From positions 676,471 through 740,470 of the forward strand of contig NZ_JALKBH010000001.1 of NCBI RefSeq assembly GCF_023016115.1: 64,000 nt of DNA. The letters are read 5' to 3'. The DNA is from Alcanivorax sp. S6407 (GTDB taxonomy: Bacteria; Pseudomonadota; Gammaproteobacteria; Pseudomonadales; Alcanivoracaceae). Positions 37,507 to 46,752 of the stretch are shown here, piece by piece. Position 1 is the stretch's first letter. Each line of letters begins with the position of its first letter. Under the pieces are notes generated by a model. The model was given only the letters and a program-made list of their open reading frames with translations. It had not been told where the DNA came from and ran no database searches. A program made the translations under genes and the position numbers.

Positions 37507-38202
37507 TTAAAACTGGTACACCATGGCCAGGCCGTAGTTAAAGGTTTCCAGATCAATATCCAGCCCCTCCGCAAAGGGAACAGACACGCCCTCCAGATAC
37601 GCCTTGTCGCCGGTAGTGACGGAACCCGCGTTGGTATAGGAAATGGAAAGGTCGGCGCTCAAATCATCGCTCAACCAATACATCAGCCCCCCTCCAAGCT
37701 TGAAAGCCCAATCGGTGTCATCACTATTGCTGACAGAGGCGCTGGTAGTGGGGATAGCCGTACTGACCCCCTCAAAGCGATTTACCGCCAGCCCGATACC
37801 TCCGCCCATATAAGGATCAAACTTGCCTGCGCTGCGTTCGCCCTTGAAGTGAAAATAGCCATTGACCAGAAAGATTCGGCTATAGGCTTCGGCACTGATA
37901 TTGCCAGTCACCGAATCTCCCCGGGTATAGGTCACGCGATCGGTATCCCTGCTGGCCAGCCCCATATCCAGTGCAAGTTCCACCCGGAAATGCGGATTGA
38001 CGAAATAGCCAGCGCTGAGCAGCACCTGATCGGCAGCACCCGGATCATAATTGTCCAGCGAGATCTCCGGGTAGCCTTCATGTTTGATCGACATGCTCTG
38101 GCTGCGATAGTCAGAATATCCATAGCCCAAGCGAACAAAAGGACCAGCCAAAAGCTGGCCACTCAGCGTCAACAGGACGCAAAAGAGTCCAAACGTCTTC
38201 AT
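37507..38202 (-). CDS. Outer membrane beta-barrel protein (paralogue B)
   Basis: This 231-residue secreted protein has a signal peptide (MKTFGLFCVLLTLSGQLLAG) and barrel strands ending in NYGLAMVYQF. Its layout parallels the neighbouring paralogue: FVRLGYGYSDY at the start, VNGYFHFKGERSAGKFDPYM in the middle, DLSADLSISYTNAGSV near the end. The pair looks like an old tandem duplication. Each seems to have its own start region and 148 bases separate them. Confidence 0.8.
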   Translation of the reverse strand: MKTFGLFCVLLTLSGQLLAGPFVRLGYGYSDYRSQSMSIKHEGYPEISLDNYDPGAADQVLLSAGYFVNPHFRVELALDMGLASRDTDRVTYTRGDSVTGNISAEAYSRIFLVNGYFHFKGERSAGKFDPYMGGGIGLAVNRFEGVSTAIPTTSASVSNSDDTDWAFKLGGGLMYWLSDDLSADLSISYTNAGSVTTGDKAYLEGVSVPFAEGLDIDLETFNYGLAMVYQF

Positions 38203-38319
38203 TTCCCACTCCTTGAGAAAAGTGACACGGTTAAGAAAGAAACGATCCCGTATTAACTATGGAGAATCGGAGGGAAAGAAGAACATTGCCCGGAAGGAGG
38301 ATTTTGGAATTTGTATTGA

Positions 38320-39045
38320 TCAGCCCAGAGGATAGACATCAAAACGAACCGCCTTACCCTTCTGACTAAACCCTGGCATCTGACCTGCCAGATTCGGGGC
38401 CTTGGCCGGTCGTTTCACCACGATTCGGTGGGGAGACTGGGCTCGGGCCCAATCCAGCATGGCTTGCTCTTCCTCTGCCGGAGGATAGTCGTTAATCCAT
38501 TGCAGCCAGAGCAGATCTTTTTTTACCGCAGCGCTTTTTTCCCGCGAAGGGAACATCGGATCCAGGTAAACCGCATGCAAATCATGCTCGTGTAAATCAC
38601 GACTGTCCTGACAGGGTAACAGCCACATCCGTTCTGCCAGGACAGCGGGTGCACGAGCGAGCCCATCAGCGAGCAGAGCATGTATCAGGGGAGAGCGTTC
38701 AATCAGCACCACCTCGAAACCGGCCTGGGCAATCAGAGCCGCGTCCCGTCCAAGGCCGGCTGTGGCATCGACTACCCGATAGCGGTCATCCCGGGGCTTG
38801 CCCAGCGCCTTGATCAGACGTTCATGACGAACCCGGTCCGGGTCCAGGCGATAGCCCTGCTTGCCATGACTGAAATCCACCGACAGGGGGGTCTCTTTTC
38901 CGCCGGGTACCCACAGGCTGAGACGGCATTCATGAAGCCCCATCACCAGCCCACAGCCGATTTCCAGCGCCGCGGCTTCATCTGCAACCGGCGAGCCTGG
39001 CAGTCCCGCTGGGCAGCCTGGTAGCAACCCTACCACGGTGCTCAT
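38320..39045 (-). CDS. rsmJ: 16S rRNA (guanine1516-N2)-methyltransferase
   Basis: RsmJ (YhiQ) methylates G1516 of 16S rRNA with SAM. From ATG at 39045 the protein has 241 residues. VVDATAGLGRDAALIAQAG is the SAM-binding motif, AVYLDPMFPSREKSAAVKKD contains the DPMFP catalytic motif, and the family end motif HRIVVKRPAKAPNLAG is present. The start is four bases after the uppP stop, so the two are co-transcribed. Confidence 0.95.
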   Translation of the reverse strand: MSTVVGLLPGCPAGLPGSPVADEAAALEIGCGLVMGLHECRLSLWVPGGKETPLSVDFSHGKQGYRLDPDRVRHERLIKALGKPRDDRYRVVDATAGLGRDAALIAQAGFEVVLIERSPLIHALLADGLARAPAVLAERMWLLPCQDSRDLHEHDLHAVYLDPMFPSREKSAAVKKDLLWLQWINDYPPAEEEQAMLDWARAQSPHRIVVKRPAKAPNLAGQMPGFSQKGKAVRFDVYPLG

Positions 39046-39049
39046 GTCG

Positions 39050-39847
39050 TCATGCCATCCACGCCAGCAGAGCCACACCAAGCACGAGCCTGTACACGAC
39101 AAAGGGCAGCATACCGAGGCGCTCCAGCAGACGGATGAAAAACACAATGGTCAGGTAGGCTGTCACCGCACTGACAATGGCGCCTAATGCCATCAACCCC
39201 CAGTCCACCGGGGCTTGAAGCTCGAGCAAATCTTTGGTCTTCAGCAAACCGGCGCCCAGAATCACCGGAATCGACATCAGGAAAGAAAAACGTGCGGCTT
39301 CCTCACGGCGAAGGCCCAATGCCAGCGCCGCCGTAATAGTGATGCCGCTGCGAGAGGTACCCGGGATCAACGCAAGCGCCTGGGCAAGGCCCACCATCAG
39401 AGCTCCCGCCACCCCCAGTTGAGTAAGCGACCGGGAACGTGAACCGAAGGCATCCGCAAGCCACAACAAGACACCAAAAACCAGCGTAGTAATGGCAATC
39501 ACCAGCGCGGATCGAAGTTCACGTTCGATGTAATCATCGCCCAGAAAACCCGCTACCACCGCCGGGATCGTCGCCAGTACCACCAACAGGCCCAGACGCA
39601 GATCTTCATTCATGCGCCGGTGCACCACGGCCTGACCCGCACCACCGAGCATGGCGCCGATATCACGACGATAATAGGCCATCACCGCCGTGAGCGTTCC
39701 AAGGTGGACGGCCACATCAAACGCCAACCCCTGATCGGGCCAGCCCAGCACTTCCGAAGGCAGGATCAGGTGTGCCGAACTGGAGATCGGCAAAAATTCG
39801 GTGAGCCCCTGTATCAGTGCCAGAATCAGCGCCTGAAACCAGTCCAT
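39050..39847 (-). CDS. uppP: Undecaprenyl-diphosphatase
   Basis: UppP (BacA) regenerates undecaprenyl phosphate from the diphosphate on the periplasmic side. The 265-residue protein has about eight membrane segments. The motif GLTEFLPISSSAHLIL at residues 14-30 and the second motif PGTSRSGITITAAL carry the catalytic Glu, Ser and Arg residues. Confidence 0.97.
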   Translation of the reverse strand: MDWFQALILALIQGLTEFLPISSSAHLILPSEVLGWPDQGLAFDVAVHLGTLTAVMAYYRRDIGAMLGGAGQAVVHRRMNEDLRLGLLVVLATIPAVVAGFLGDDYIERELRSALVIAITTLVFGVLLWLADAFGSRSRSLTQLGVAGALMVGLAQALALIPGTSRSGITITAALALGLRREEAARFSFLMSIPVILGAGLLKTKDLLELQAPVDWGLMALGAIVSAVTAYLTIVFFIRLLERLGMLPFVVYRLVLGVALLAWMA

Positions 39848-39879
39848 GGATTGTCCTTACTGATTGATAAATTGAGTTG

Positions 39880-40317
39880 TCACGCCTCGCGGGCGGTGAC
39901 CTTATAGCCTTGAACAAACTCAGGCGGCATGCGCTTGGGGCGGCCGCTGTCCAACGCCACACATACCCACTGGGTGCGCCCTCGTAACAAAGTTACGCCG
40001 TCCGACTCACGAATGATCTGATAACGCCGGGTGATACTCAGGCGCTGATCATTTTCAACAATCCAGGTACCGATCACCAGCTTCTCACCCTCGAAGGCCG
40101 GGGCCAGATAATCCACCTCGGTACGCCGTGCCACCATGGCCCGGTTAAGGCTCTGGTAAATATCCCAGCCCAATCCCAGTACCGTGGTATGGTCCCAGGC
40201 AATCTGCTCCATGAAGCGCAGGTATTCGGTGTTGTTCACATGCCCCATCACATCGATGGATTCTGCTGGCACGGTAAATTCCAGCACATGCACATTGGCA
40301 AGATCCCAGTTGATCAT
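39880..40317 (-). CDS. Hotdog-fold acyl-CoA thioesterase, YbgC-like
   Basis: This 145-residue 4-hydroxybenzoyl-CoA thioesterase-like protein carries the active-site Asp in ESIDVMGHVNNTEYLRFMEQ and RRTEVDYLAPAFEGEKLVI. It hydrolyses acyl-CoA, but the chain length cannot be read from sequence. It overlaps tsaB by four bases, a linkage that suggests co-transcription rather than shared function. Confidence 0.9.
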   Translation of the reverse strand: MINWDLANVHVLEFTVPAESIDVMGHVNNTEYLRFMEQIAWDHTTVLGLGWDIYQSLNRAMVARRTEVDYLAPAFEGEKLVIGTWIVENDQRLSITRRYQIIRESDGVTLLRGRTQWVCVALDSGRPKRMPPEFVQGYKVTAREA

Positions 40318-41000
40318 CGTACCGCCCCCTGTATCACTTGATCGCGCAGGTACACCGGCTGAGCCTGATCGGCACTGACCGCGTCGCCACGCAGGAAAGC
40401 GGATAATGCCAGCGTTGCCACTGCACTGGCATGGGGGTGCGCGTCGGTAATGCAGGCACAGACGTCATAGCGGGTGGTCAGCTGCTCCTGATAGACCAGC
40501 CCGGAACCGGCAACCCGCCATTGCCCCGATAGTTCTGGCAAGGCATCGGGCTTGAACAGGCCATCCGCCAGCACCGTTTCCAGTCCATCCTCGTTGATGC
40601 GGTAGGCGCCTAGATATACCTCACCCATACGGGCATCAAAGCAGGCGATTACCTGCCTGCAATCTTCCGCCAGCGGCACACTCAGGGCACAGGCTGCCAG
40701 GGTGGACACCCCCACTACTGGCAGGTCAGCGGAAAAGGCCAGGCCCTGGGCCACGGCGGCGGCGACACGCACACCGGTAAAGGCTCCCGGTCCATGCCCA
40801 AAGGCAATGCAGTCCAAATCCCGGAGCACAAACCCGGCATCAGAGAGCATGGCTTCCACCATGGGCAAGGCCAGTTCCGTCTGCTTGCGCGGAGCGATCT
40901 CGAAGGTTTCACGGATCTGCTCACCCGCAGGCAGGCTGTCATCGAGCAAGGCCACCGAACAGGATTCCCCTGCGGTTTCCAGCGCCAGAATTCGTGTCAT
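40314..41000 (-). CDS. tsaB: tRNA threonylcarbamoyladenosine synthesis protein TsaB
   Basis: TsaB (YeaZ) is the regulatory partner of TsaD in t6A37 tRNA modification. The 228-residue ASKHA-fold protein starts MTRILALETAGESCSVALLD. FGHGPGAFTGVRVAAAVAQG and LPVVGVSTLAACA are the conserved nucleotide-fold motifs. It overlaps both neighbours as ATGA. Confidence 0.95.
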   Translation of the reverse strand: MTRILALETAGESCSVALLDDSLPAGEQIRETFEIAPRKQTELALPMVEAMLSDAGFVLRDLDCIAFGHGPGAFTGVRVAAAVAQGLAFSADLPVVGVSTLAACALSVPLAEDCRQVIACFDARMGEVYLGAYRINEDGLETVLADGLFKPDALPELSGQWRVAGSGLVYQEQLTTRYDVCACITDAHPHASAVATLALSAFLRGDAVSADQAQPVYLRDQVIQGAVR

Positions 41001-42958
41001 GCTTGGCCTTCCTGTTCAGTGGTTTCTGCCGTGCCTGCCTGACGGGCAAGGTAGGCAAAGAACCGTTGTACCACGTCCAGTTTCCGGGTCCGGGTCATGT
41101 TGGGCAGGCTGTTCACAAACAGCTTGCCATAACTCTTGGTCAGCAAGCGTGGGTCCGCCACTACCAGTAGTCCGGTGTCCTGCGGATCCCGGATCAGACG
41201 CCCTGCCCCCTGGCGCAACGCCAATACTGCTTGGGGTAATTGATAGTCGCGGAAGGCATTGCCGCCATTGCGGTTGATATGTTCGATACGCGCCGCGGCT
41301 ACCGGGTCCCCCGGGGAACCGAATGGCAACTTGTCGATGATCACGCAACTGAGCGCATCACCACGAACATCAATCCCTTCCCAGAAGCTGCTGGTGCCCA
41401 GGAGCACGGCATTACCTTTGTCTCGGAAACTGTCCAGCAGTTCACGGCGGCCTGATTCCCCCTGAACCAATAAGGGATAGGAGATCCGCGTGCGCAATAT
41501 CCCGGCCGCTTCTCGCAGTGCCCGGTGGCTTGTAAACAGGAAAAAGGTTCTGCCGCCGGCCGCTTCGATCACTGGCACCATCTGCTCGGTGAGCTGACGG
41601 GTGTAATCCGGATCATTCGGCGGGGGCAGCCCTTCAGGGGCATAAAACACCGCCTGTTTCTTGAAGTCGAACGGGCTCTCAAGCCGCAGGGTATCTGCTG
41701 TATCCAGGCCCAATCGCTTTTGAATATGTTCGAAGCGCCCACCTACAGACAGGGTGGCTGAAGTGAGCACCCAGCTGCATGGGTTACGCTCCCGCTGGGC
41801 TCGCAACTGCGCGGACACGGACAACGGCGTGCTGTGCAGTACCACCGTGCGTTTGAACGTTTCAAACCAGTACACCCGATTTGGCTGATCACCCTTGAGA
41901 TAGGCCGCCAGACAGTCCACATGTTCACTGGCGCGGCGCGAACAGGCCTCCATTCCCCGACTGGCCTTGGCCAACGGCCCGAGAAAGATATCCAGTTGGC
42001 GCAACGCTTCCAGCAGATCCTCACCCGCCTGCATCACCGCGTCGTTGTCACAGACTTCCGACCAGGGCGCACGGCGCTCCATTTCTCCCAGACTCAGACG
42101 AAAGTCCAGACAGCCCTTCTCCACGCTGGCAATCAGCTGATTAAGCATAGCCAGGTCGGCGCTGGTCTGGCCTGCTTCGGAGAGGCTGTCGCGGCCCAGT
42201 TCCTGAACCTGACGGGTACTGAGTGTGTCACCGAAAAACGCGGCGGCAATTTCCGGAAGCTGGTGGGCCTCATCGAAGATCACCGTATTGGCACTGGGTA
42301 ACAGCTCCATACCTGCACCACTGCCACGCAGGGCCGCATCAGCAAAGAACAGGTGATGGTTTACCACCACCAGATCCGCCTCCTGGGCTTCCTTGCGCGC
42401 ATTCATCAGGGGGCATTCCTGGTAACTGGGGCAATCGGTGCCCAGACAGTTATCTGCGGTACTGGTCACCCACGGCCAGATGGGGGCATCTTCCGGCAGC
42501 TGCTGCAGCTCAGCAATATCCCCGGTGCGGGTTCGACCGGCCCAGTGCGCCACGATCTGCATCTGCTCCACGGTTTCCCGGGTCAGGAAGCGGGCTTCTT
42601 CCTGATGCAGTTCGAGGCGATAAGGACAAAGGTAATTGGCCCGCCCCTTGAGGAGCGCAACCTTGCGCGGCAACCCCAGTGCCTTGCGCACCATGGGCAG
42701 GTCTTTGAAGAAAAGTTGGTCCTGGAGGCTTTTGGTGCCAGTGGAAACCAGGGTCGGCCCTTCCGAGAGCAGGGCTGGAACCAGGTAGGCCAGCGTCTTG
42801 CCAGTGCCGGTTTCTGCTTCCACCATCAGGGTGCCACCACTGCGGATGGACTTTTCCACCGCATCCGCCATCTGCAACTGGGGTTCGCGGGGCTGATAGC
42901 CCGGCAGCAGCGGCGCAAAACGCGTTAAATCGGTAAGATGGGAACGGGCACTGGTCAC
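40997..42958 (-). CDS. yoaA: ATP-dependent helicase, DinG/YoaA family
   Basis: This XPD-like helicase has Walker A EAETGTGKTLAYL, an Fe-S cluster region with DNCLGTDCPSYQECPL, the DEAH box in VIFDEAHQL, and C-terminal motifs GTSSFWEGIDVRGD and QGAGRLIRDPQD. The proposed start is GTG at 42958 (653 residues), preceded by AGGA six bases upstream and close to the length of E. coli YoaA. An ATG at 42988 is an alternative. YoaA helps repair stalled replication in E. coli. In E. coli yoaA also lies next to tsaB (yeaZ), so the linkage is conserved. Confidence 0.92.
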   Translation of the reverse strand: MTSARSHLTDLTRFAPLLPGYQPREPQLQMADAVEKSIRSGGTLMVEAETGTGKTLAYLVPALLSEGPTLVSTGTKSLQDQLFFKDLPMVRKALGLPRKVALLKGRANYLCPYRLELHQEEARFLTRETVEQMQIVAHWAGRTRTGDIAELQQLPEDAPIWPWVTSTADNCLGTDCPSYQECPLMNARKEAQEADLVVVNHHLFFADAALRGSGAGMELLPSANTVIFDEAHQLPEIAAAFFGDTLSTRQVQELGRDSLSEAGQTSADLAMLNQLIASVEKGCLDFRLSLGEMERRAPWSEVCDNDAVMQAGEDLLEALRQLDIFLGPLAKASRGMEACSRRASEHVDCLAAYLKGDQPNRVYWFETFKRTVVLHSTPLSVSAQLRAQRERNPCSWVLTSATLSVGGRFEHIQKRLGLDTADTLRLESPFDFKKQAVFYAPEGLPPPNDPDYTRQLTEQMVPVIEAAGGRTFFLFTSHRALREAAGILRTRISYPLLVQGESGRRELLDSFRDKGNAVLLGTSSFWEGIDVRGDALSCVIIDKLPFGSPGDPVAAARIEHINRNGGNAFRDYQLPQAVLALRQGAGRLIRDPQDTGLLVVADPRLLTKSYGKLFVNSLPNMTRTRKLDVVQRFFAYLARQAGTAETTEQEGQA

Positions 42959-43047
42959 AACATATCCTGAATCAATAGATGCCGTCATTGGCGGCGCCGG
43001 AGAGGATAGCCCATTCACTGCAGGAACCCAACGCAAGCAGGCGTCCA

Positions 43048-43605
43048 ATGAACGACTATACCCTGATCATTCTGGCCGGAGGCAAAGGCACGCGTATGGG
43101 CGGCGCCGACAAGGGACTGGTGGAAGTGGAAGGCAAACCCCTGATTGCCCATCTGCTGGATCATATTAGCCCCCGCCCTGCCCGCATCGTTATCAGCGCC
43201 AACCGCAACCTGGCCACCTACAATCACTGGGCGGATCAGGTGGTTGAAGACCTGCGTGCAGATTTTCCCGGGCCCATGGCCGGTCTGGAATCCGCTCTGT
43301 CCGTGGCCACAGGCCCATGTGTGTGTCTGCCCTGCGACCTGCTGCAGCCCCCCTCTACCCTGGTCAGTGACCTGCTCAACAAGGCCGCACCGGATCATGT
43401 CTGCGTCGCCCGCGATCCCATTCGCCGCCAGCCCCTGTGCATGGCACTCCATGCCGAGCCCTGGCGAGACAGCCTAAGCCAGTATCTGGATGCAGGTGGC
43501 CGCAGCGCCTACGGCTGGCTGGAACAGCTGCCGCTACAGGAAGTGGCGGTGGCTACTCCGATACAGAACCGGAATCATGCGGAACGCCTGACGCCAGATG
43601 CATGA
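43048..43605 (+). CDS. mobA: Molybdenum cofactor guanylyltransferase
   Basis: MobA transfers GMP to molybdopterin to make the guanine dinucleotide cofactor. The 185-residue protein starts MNDYTLIILAGGKGTRMGGA and continues DKGLVEVEGKPLIAHLLDHI, the nucleotide-binding signature; LPCDLLQPPSTLV holds the metal-binding Asp. It is divergent from the helicase gene. The final codons contain ACGCCTG, ACGCCAG and ATGCATG, heptads like those in the spacers. Confidence 0.94.
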   Translation: MNDYTLIILAGGKGTRMGGADKGLVEVEGKPLIAHLLDHISPRPARIVISANRNLATYNHWADQVVEDLRADFPGPMAGLESALSVATGPCVCLPCDLLQPPSTLVSDLLNKAAPDHVCVARDPIRRQPLCMALHAEPWRDSLSQYLDAGGRSAYGWLEQLPLQEVAVATPIQNRNHAERLTPDA

Positions 43606-43710
43606 TGGCTTTTGGCATCGATAAAACCCTGGCTAGAGCCTGCTGTGGGAACGTAGCGCAGCGGAGTAACGCACGGAGTGCGGCCCCGAAGGGGTGAGCG
43701 GAGCCAATAA

Positions 43711-43899
43711 CTTGCCTGCAAGCGATCCGAGCCTCAGCGAGGTAAGGATTTCAGAAGCGAGTTTCGAGTAACGAGTTGCGAAAATCTAAAACCGGCGGGC
43801 AGGCTCTAGATTCTGGTTTTTGCCTTTCGAAACTCGTTACTCGAAACTTGAATCTTTTTACCTCGCCAAGGCTCGGATCGCCTGCAGGCAGGCTCCTAC
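43711..43899. repeat. Nested inverted repeat, family 2 (copy 2)
   Basis: The block order equals copy 1 at 27143: CTTGCCTGCAAGCGATCC, GAGCCTCAGCGAGGTAAGGA, heptads GAGTTTC, GAGTAAC, GAGTTGC, GAAAATC, a divergent centre, heptads in complement, CTCGCCAAGGCTCGGATCGC and a REP end GGCTCCTAC. The first eight bases of the left end are missing or displaced. Confidence 0.8.
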
Positions 43900-43928
43900 A
43901 GCGCATCCTCCCAATGCCCAGACACAAA

Positions 43929-43956
43929 GAAGCCCGCCGGAGAACCGGGCGGGCTT
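43929..43956 (-). terminator. Terminator of the SCP2 gene
   Basis: A GC-rich stem (GAAGCCCGCC pairing with GGGCGGGCTTC, one bulge) is followed on the minus strand by CTTTG. It lies 60 bases beyond the SCP2 stop codon. Confidence 0.75.
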
Positions 43957-43981
43957 CCTTGATCGCCGGACAATTCGAGGC

Positions 43982-44010
43982 GTCAGGCCTCAGGCGTCCA
44001 GCATCAGGCG
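43982..44010 (+). repeat. Heptanucleotide array, TCAGGCG type
   Basis: Units read TCAGGCC, TCAGGCG, TCCAGCA, TCAGGCG. The array lies eight bases from the SCP2 stop codon. Confidence 0.55.
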
Positions 44011-44018
44011 TGTCCTGA

Positions 44019-44405
44019 TTAAACAGTCACTTCCTGGATCTTCTTCATCAGCTCAACCTGATCAGAAGACGGCTGTGCAGTCTGCAGCACCATCAGCTTG
44101 CTCATGTCACCTTCGATGCGGATCTGGCCGCTCATGAAGCCCTGCATACCGGCAGACTGGTCACCTTCGATAAAGATGCGCTTGGCCAGGTCAGCAGGCA
44201 GGATCAGGGTGGTTTCTGCCGCGTCGTGATGACCTTCTTCGATCATGCCGGCCACCAGGGCCATCAGCTTCTCACCCTGGTCGTGGGAAACGGTGATGTT
44301 GATCACCAGCTCAGCCAGTGCACCCGGAGCCGCAATCTCTCCCGCTGCATCACGCAGTTCCTTAACCTTCGCAAACCACTCGTCAGACAAAAATTCCAGG
44401 CTCAT
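44019..44405 (-). CDS. SCP2 sterol/lipid-binding domain protein
   Basis: From ATG at 44405, with AAGGAG seven bases upstream, the protein has 128 residues. It shows the SCP2 pattern: an N-terminal helix (MSLEFLSDEWFAKVKELRDA), INITVSHDQGEKLM, TLILPADLAKRIFIEGDQSA and GQIRIEGDMSKLMVLQTAQ. SCP2 domains bind acyl-CoA, fatty acids or sterols. A lipid-binding role fits the other acyl-CoA genes here, but the ligand is unknown. Confidence 0.9.
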   Translation of the reverse strand: MSLEFLSDEWFAKVKELRDAAGEIAAPGALAELVINITVSHDQGEKLMALVAGMIEEGHHDAAETTLILPADLAKRIFIEGDQSAGMQGFMSGQIRIEGDMSKLMVLQTAQPSSDQVELMKKIQEVTV

Positions 44406-44663
44406 TGTTATCTCCTTAATATCGTTATGGCTTCGACGCCCCCTCGCAGGAGGCCACAGGACCAATTCAAACGAGCGTTCGAAACTTACCTGTACCTTAT
44501 AGAAACCCCCAGGGGGTGGCAATAGTGTGAAGCGGGTCCTGCGGGGACAAAAAACGGGACGACCGACCGGCGCCTGCCGGGCAGCCGACCGCCGCCAGCC
44601 CCTGCGCCCTTCAGGGGCAGGCAGAAGTGTTCTCACAGAGGGGGTTTCCCGGGTTTGCCTGCG

Positions 44664-44684
44664 TCGTGTTGCGTGAAGCGTGAT
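44664..44684 (+). repeat. Heptanucleotide array, GCRTGNN type
   Basis: Units read TCGTGTT, GCGTGAA and GCGTGAT, close to the amtB terminator. Confidence 0.6.
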
Positions 44685-44702
44685 ACAGCCGCAGAGCAGC
44701 CC

Positions 44703-44728
44703 AAAAAAACCCGGCGCAAGGCCGGGTT
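44703..44728 (-). terminator. Terminator of glnK-amtB
   Basis: AACCCGG and CCGGGTT pair around seven bases, followed by seven T on the minus strand, 27 bases after the amtB stop codon. Confidence 0.88.
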
Positions 44729-44754
44729 CCTGTCTGTACGCCAGAGAGAGTCGA

Positions 44755-46041
44755 TTACAGGTCGTAACCGCGCTCCTCGTGCAGGGCAATATCCAGCCCC
44801 TGGGTCTCTTCATCCCCATCAACACGCAGGGTGGCGAACAGACCAATCAGCTTGAGCAGCGCCCAGGTAATGACCGCGGTGTAGATAAAGGTAGAGACCA
44901 CACCCAGCGCCTGTACCCCCAGCTGGTCCAGCATGGTGTATTCAGGCTTGGCGAAACCATAACCTGAGAACAGGCCAAGTTCAGTTGAAGCGAACACACC
45001 GGCAAACAAGGTACCGAGAATGCCACCCACACCGTGCACCGGGAACACATCCAGAGAATCATCAATATGCAGCTTGTGCTTGATGAAAATCACCGCGTAG
45101 AAGCAGATCACACCGGCCGACAGACCAATCACCAGTGCCGCCGCAGGGCCGACGAAACCGGACGCGGGGGTAATGGTGCCCAGACCCGCCACCATACCGG
45201 TGGCGATACCCAGCGCCGAAGGCTTGCCGAATTTCTTCCATTCCATGGTTATCCAGGCCAGAGAACCAGCAGCAGCCGAGATATGTGTCACCAGCATGGC
45301 CATGGCGGCATCACCATTGGCGGCCAGCGCAGAACCGCCATTGAAACCGAACCAGCCCACCCACAGCATGCCGGCACCGGTCACGGTCATGGTCATGTTG
45401 TGAGGCATCATCCCCTGGGTCGGGAAACCCTTGCGGTTACCCAGCACCTTGGCCGCCACCAGCGCGGCCACACCGGCAGTGATATGCACCACGATACCGC
45501 CAGCAAAGTCATACACACCCAGCTCGGCCAGCCAGCCACCGCCCCACACCCAGTGACACACCGGAATGTAGACCGCCAGCAACCACAGTACCGAGAACGC
45601 CAGCATCGGCCCGAAGCGCATGCGCTCGGCGAAGGCACCGATAATCAGCGCGGGGGTAATGATGGCAAAGGTCATCTGGAACAGCCCATGCAGGCTCTTG
45701 GGCAGCGTCCCCTCCAGAGTCTCACGAGTAATTCCATCAAAGAACATATGCTGCAGCCCGCCAATCCAGGCATTCATGCTGCCGCCATCGGAAAACGCCA
45801 GCGAATAGCCACCAATCAGCCACACCAGCGACACGGCACAGGTAATCGCAAAACACTGCATCAGTACAGATAGCACGTTCTTGCTGCGCACCAACCCACC
45901 GTAGAACAGACTCAGGCCCGGCAGCGTCATGAACAGCACCAGTGCGGTGGCAGTCAGAATCCAGGCGGTATCACCGCCATCCAGGCCATCGGCCAGCGCC
46001 AGTGAAGGCAGCATCAGCAAGGCAACCAGTATTTTTTTCAT
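44755..46041 (-). CDS. amtB: Ammonium transporter
   Basis: AmtB imports ammonium and is blocked by non-uridylylated GlnK. From ATG at 46041 the precursor has 428 residues with a cleaved-type signal (MKKILVALLMLPSLALA) and about eleven membrane helices. MTLPGLSLFYGGLVRSKNVL, FAIITPALIIGAFAERMRF and VHGVGGILGTLFAGVFAS are signature segments with the channel residues. It follows glnK after ten bases. Confidence 0.97.
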   Translation of the reverse strand: MKKILVALLMLPSLALADGLDGGDTAWILTATALVLFMTLPGLSLFYGGLVRSKNVLSVLMQCFAITCAVSLVWLIGGYSLAFSDGGSMNAWIGGLQHMFFDGITRETLEGTLPKSLHGLFQMTFAIITPALIIGAFAERMRFGPMLAFSVLWLLAVYIPVCHWVWGGGWLAELGVYDFAGGIVVHITAGVAALVAAKVLGNRKGFPTQGMMPHNMTMTVTGAGMLWVGWFGFNGGSALAANGDAAMAMLVTHISAAAGSLAWITMEWKKFGKPSALGIATGMVAGLGTITPASGFVGPAAALVIGLSAGVICFYAVIFIKHKLHIDDSLDVFPVHGVGGILGTLFAGVFASTELGLFSGYGFAKPEYTMLDQLGVQALGVVSTFIYTAVITWALLKLIGLFATLRVDGDEETQGLDIALHEERGYDL

Positions 46042-46051
46042 GTCTTCCCCC

Positions 46052-46752
<701 letters not shown>

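Larger units (their letters stand above)
43606..44018. other. Repeat-filled spacer between mobA and the SCP2 gene
   Basis: No gene is supported. A block at about 43645-43708 consists of small GC hairpins (GTAGCGCAGCGGAGTAACGC, CCCCGAAGGGG) and seems inserted in the left REP end of the family 2 element: the text runs GCTGTGGGA, block, CTTGCCTGCAAGCG. Then follow the element at 43711-43899, a terminator at 43929, and a TCAGGCG heptad array at 43982-44010. Confidence 0.6.
44406..44754. other. Spacer between SCP2 gene and amtB
   Basis: No gene is supported. It contains the upstream region of the SCP2 gene, GC-rich inverted words around 44560-44625 (GGCGCCTGCCGGGCAGCC and CCCCTGCGCCCTTCAGGGG), a GCRTGNN heptad array at 44664-44684 and the amtB terminator. 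A promoter for the SCP2 gene is expected near 44460-44520 but is not evident. Confidence 0.55.

Noticed and set aside
44487..44855. Extended N-terminal form of the SCP2 protein (up to 275 residues)
   Set aside because: The upstream in-frame extension is Cys/Arg/Pro-rich noise that runs through repeats and the amtB terminator; AAGGAG before 44405 marks the real start.
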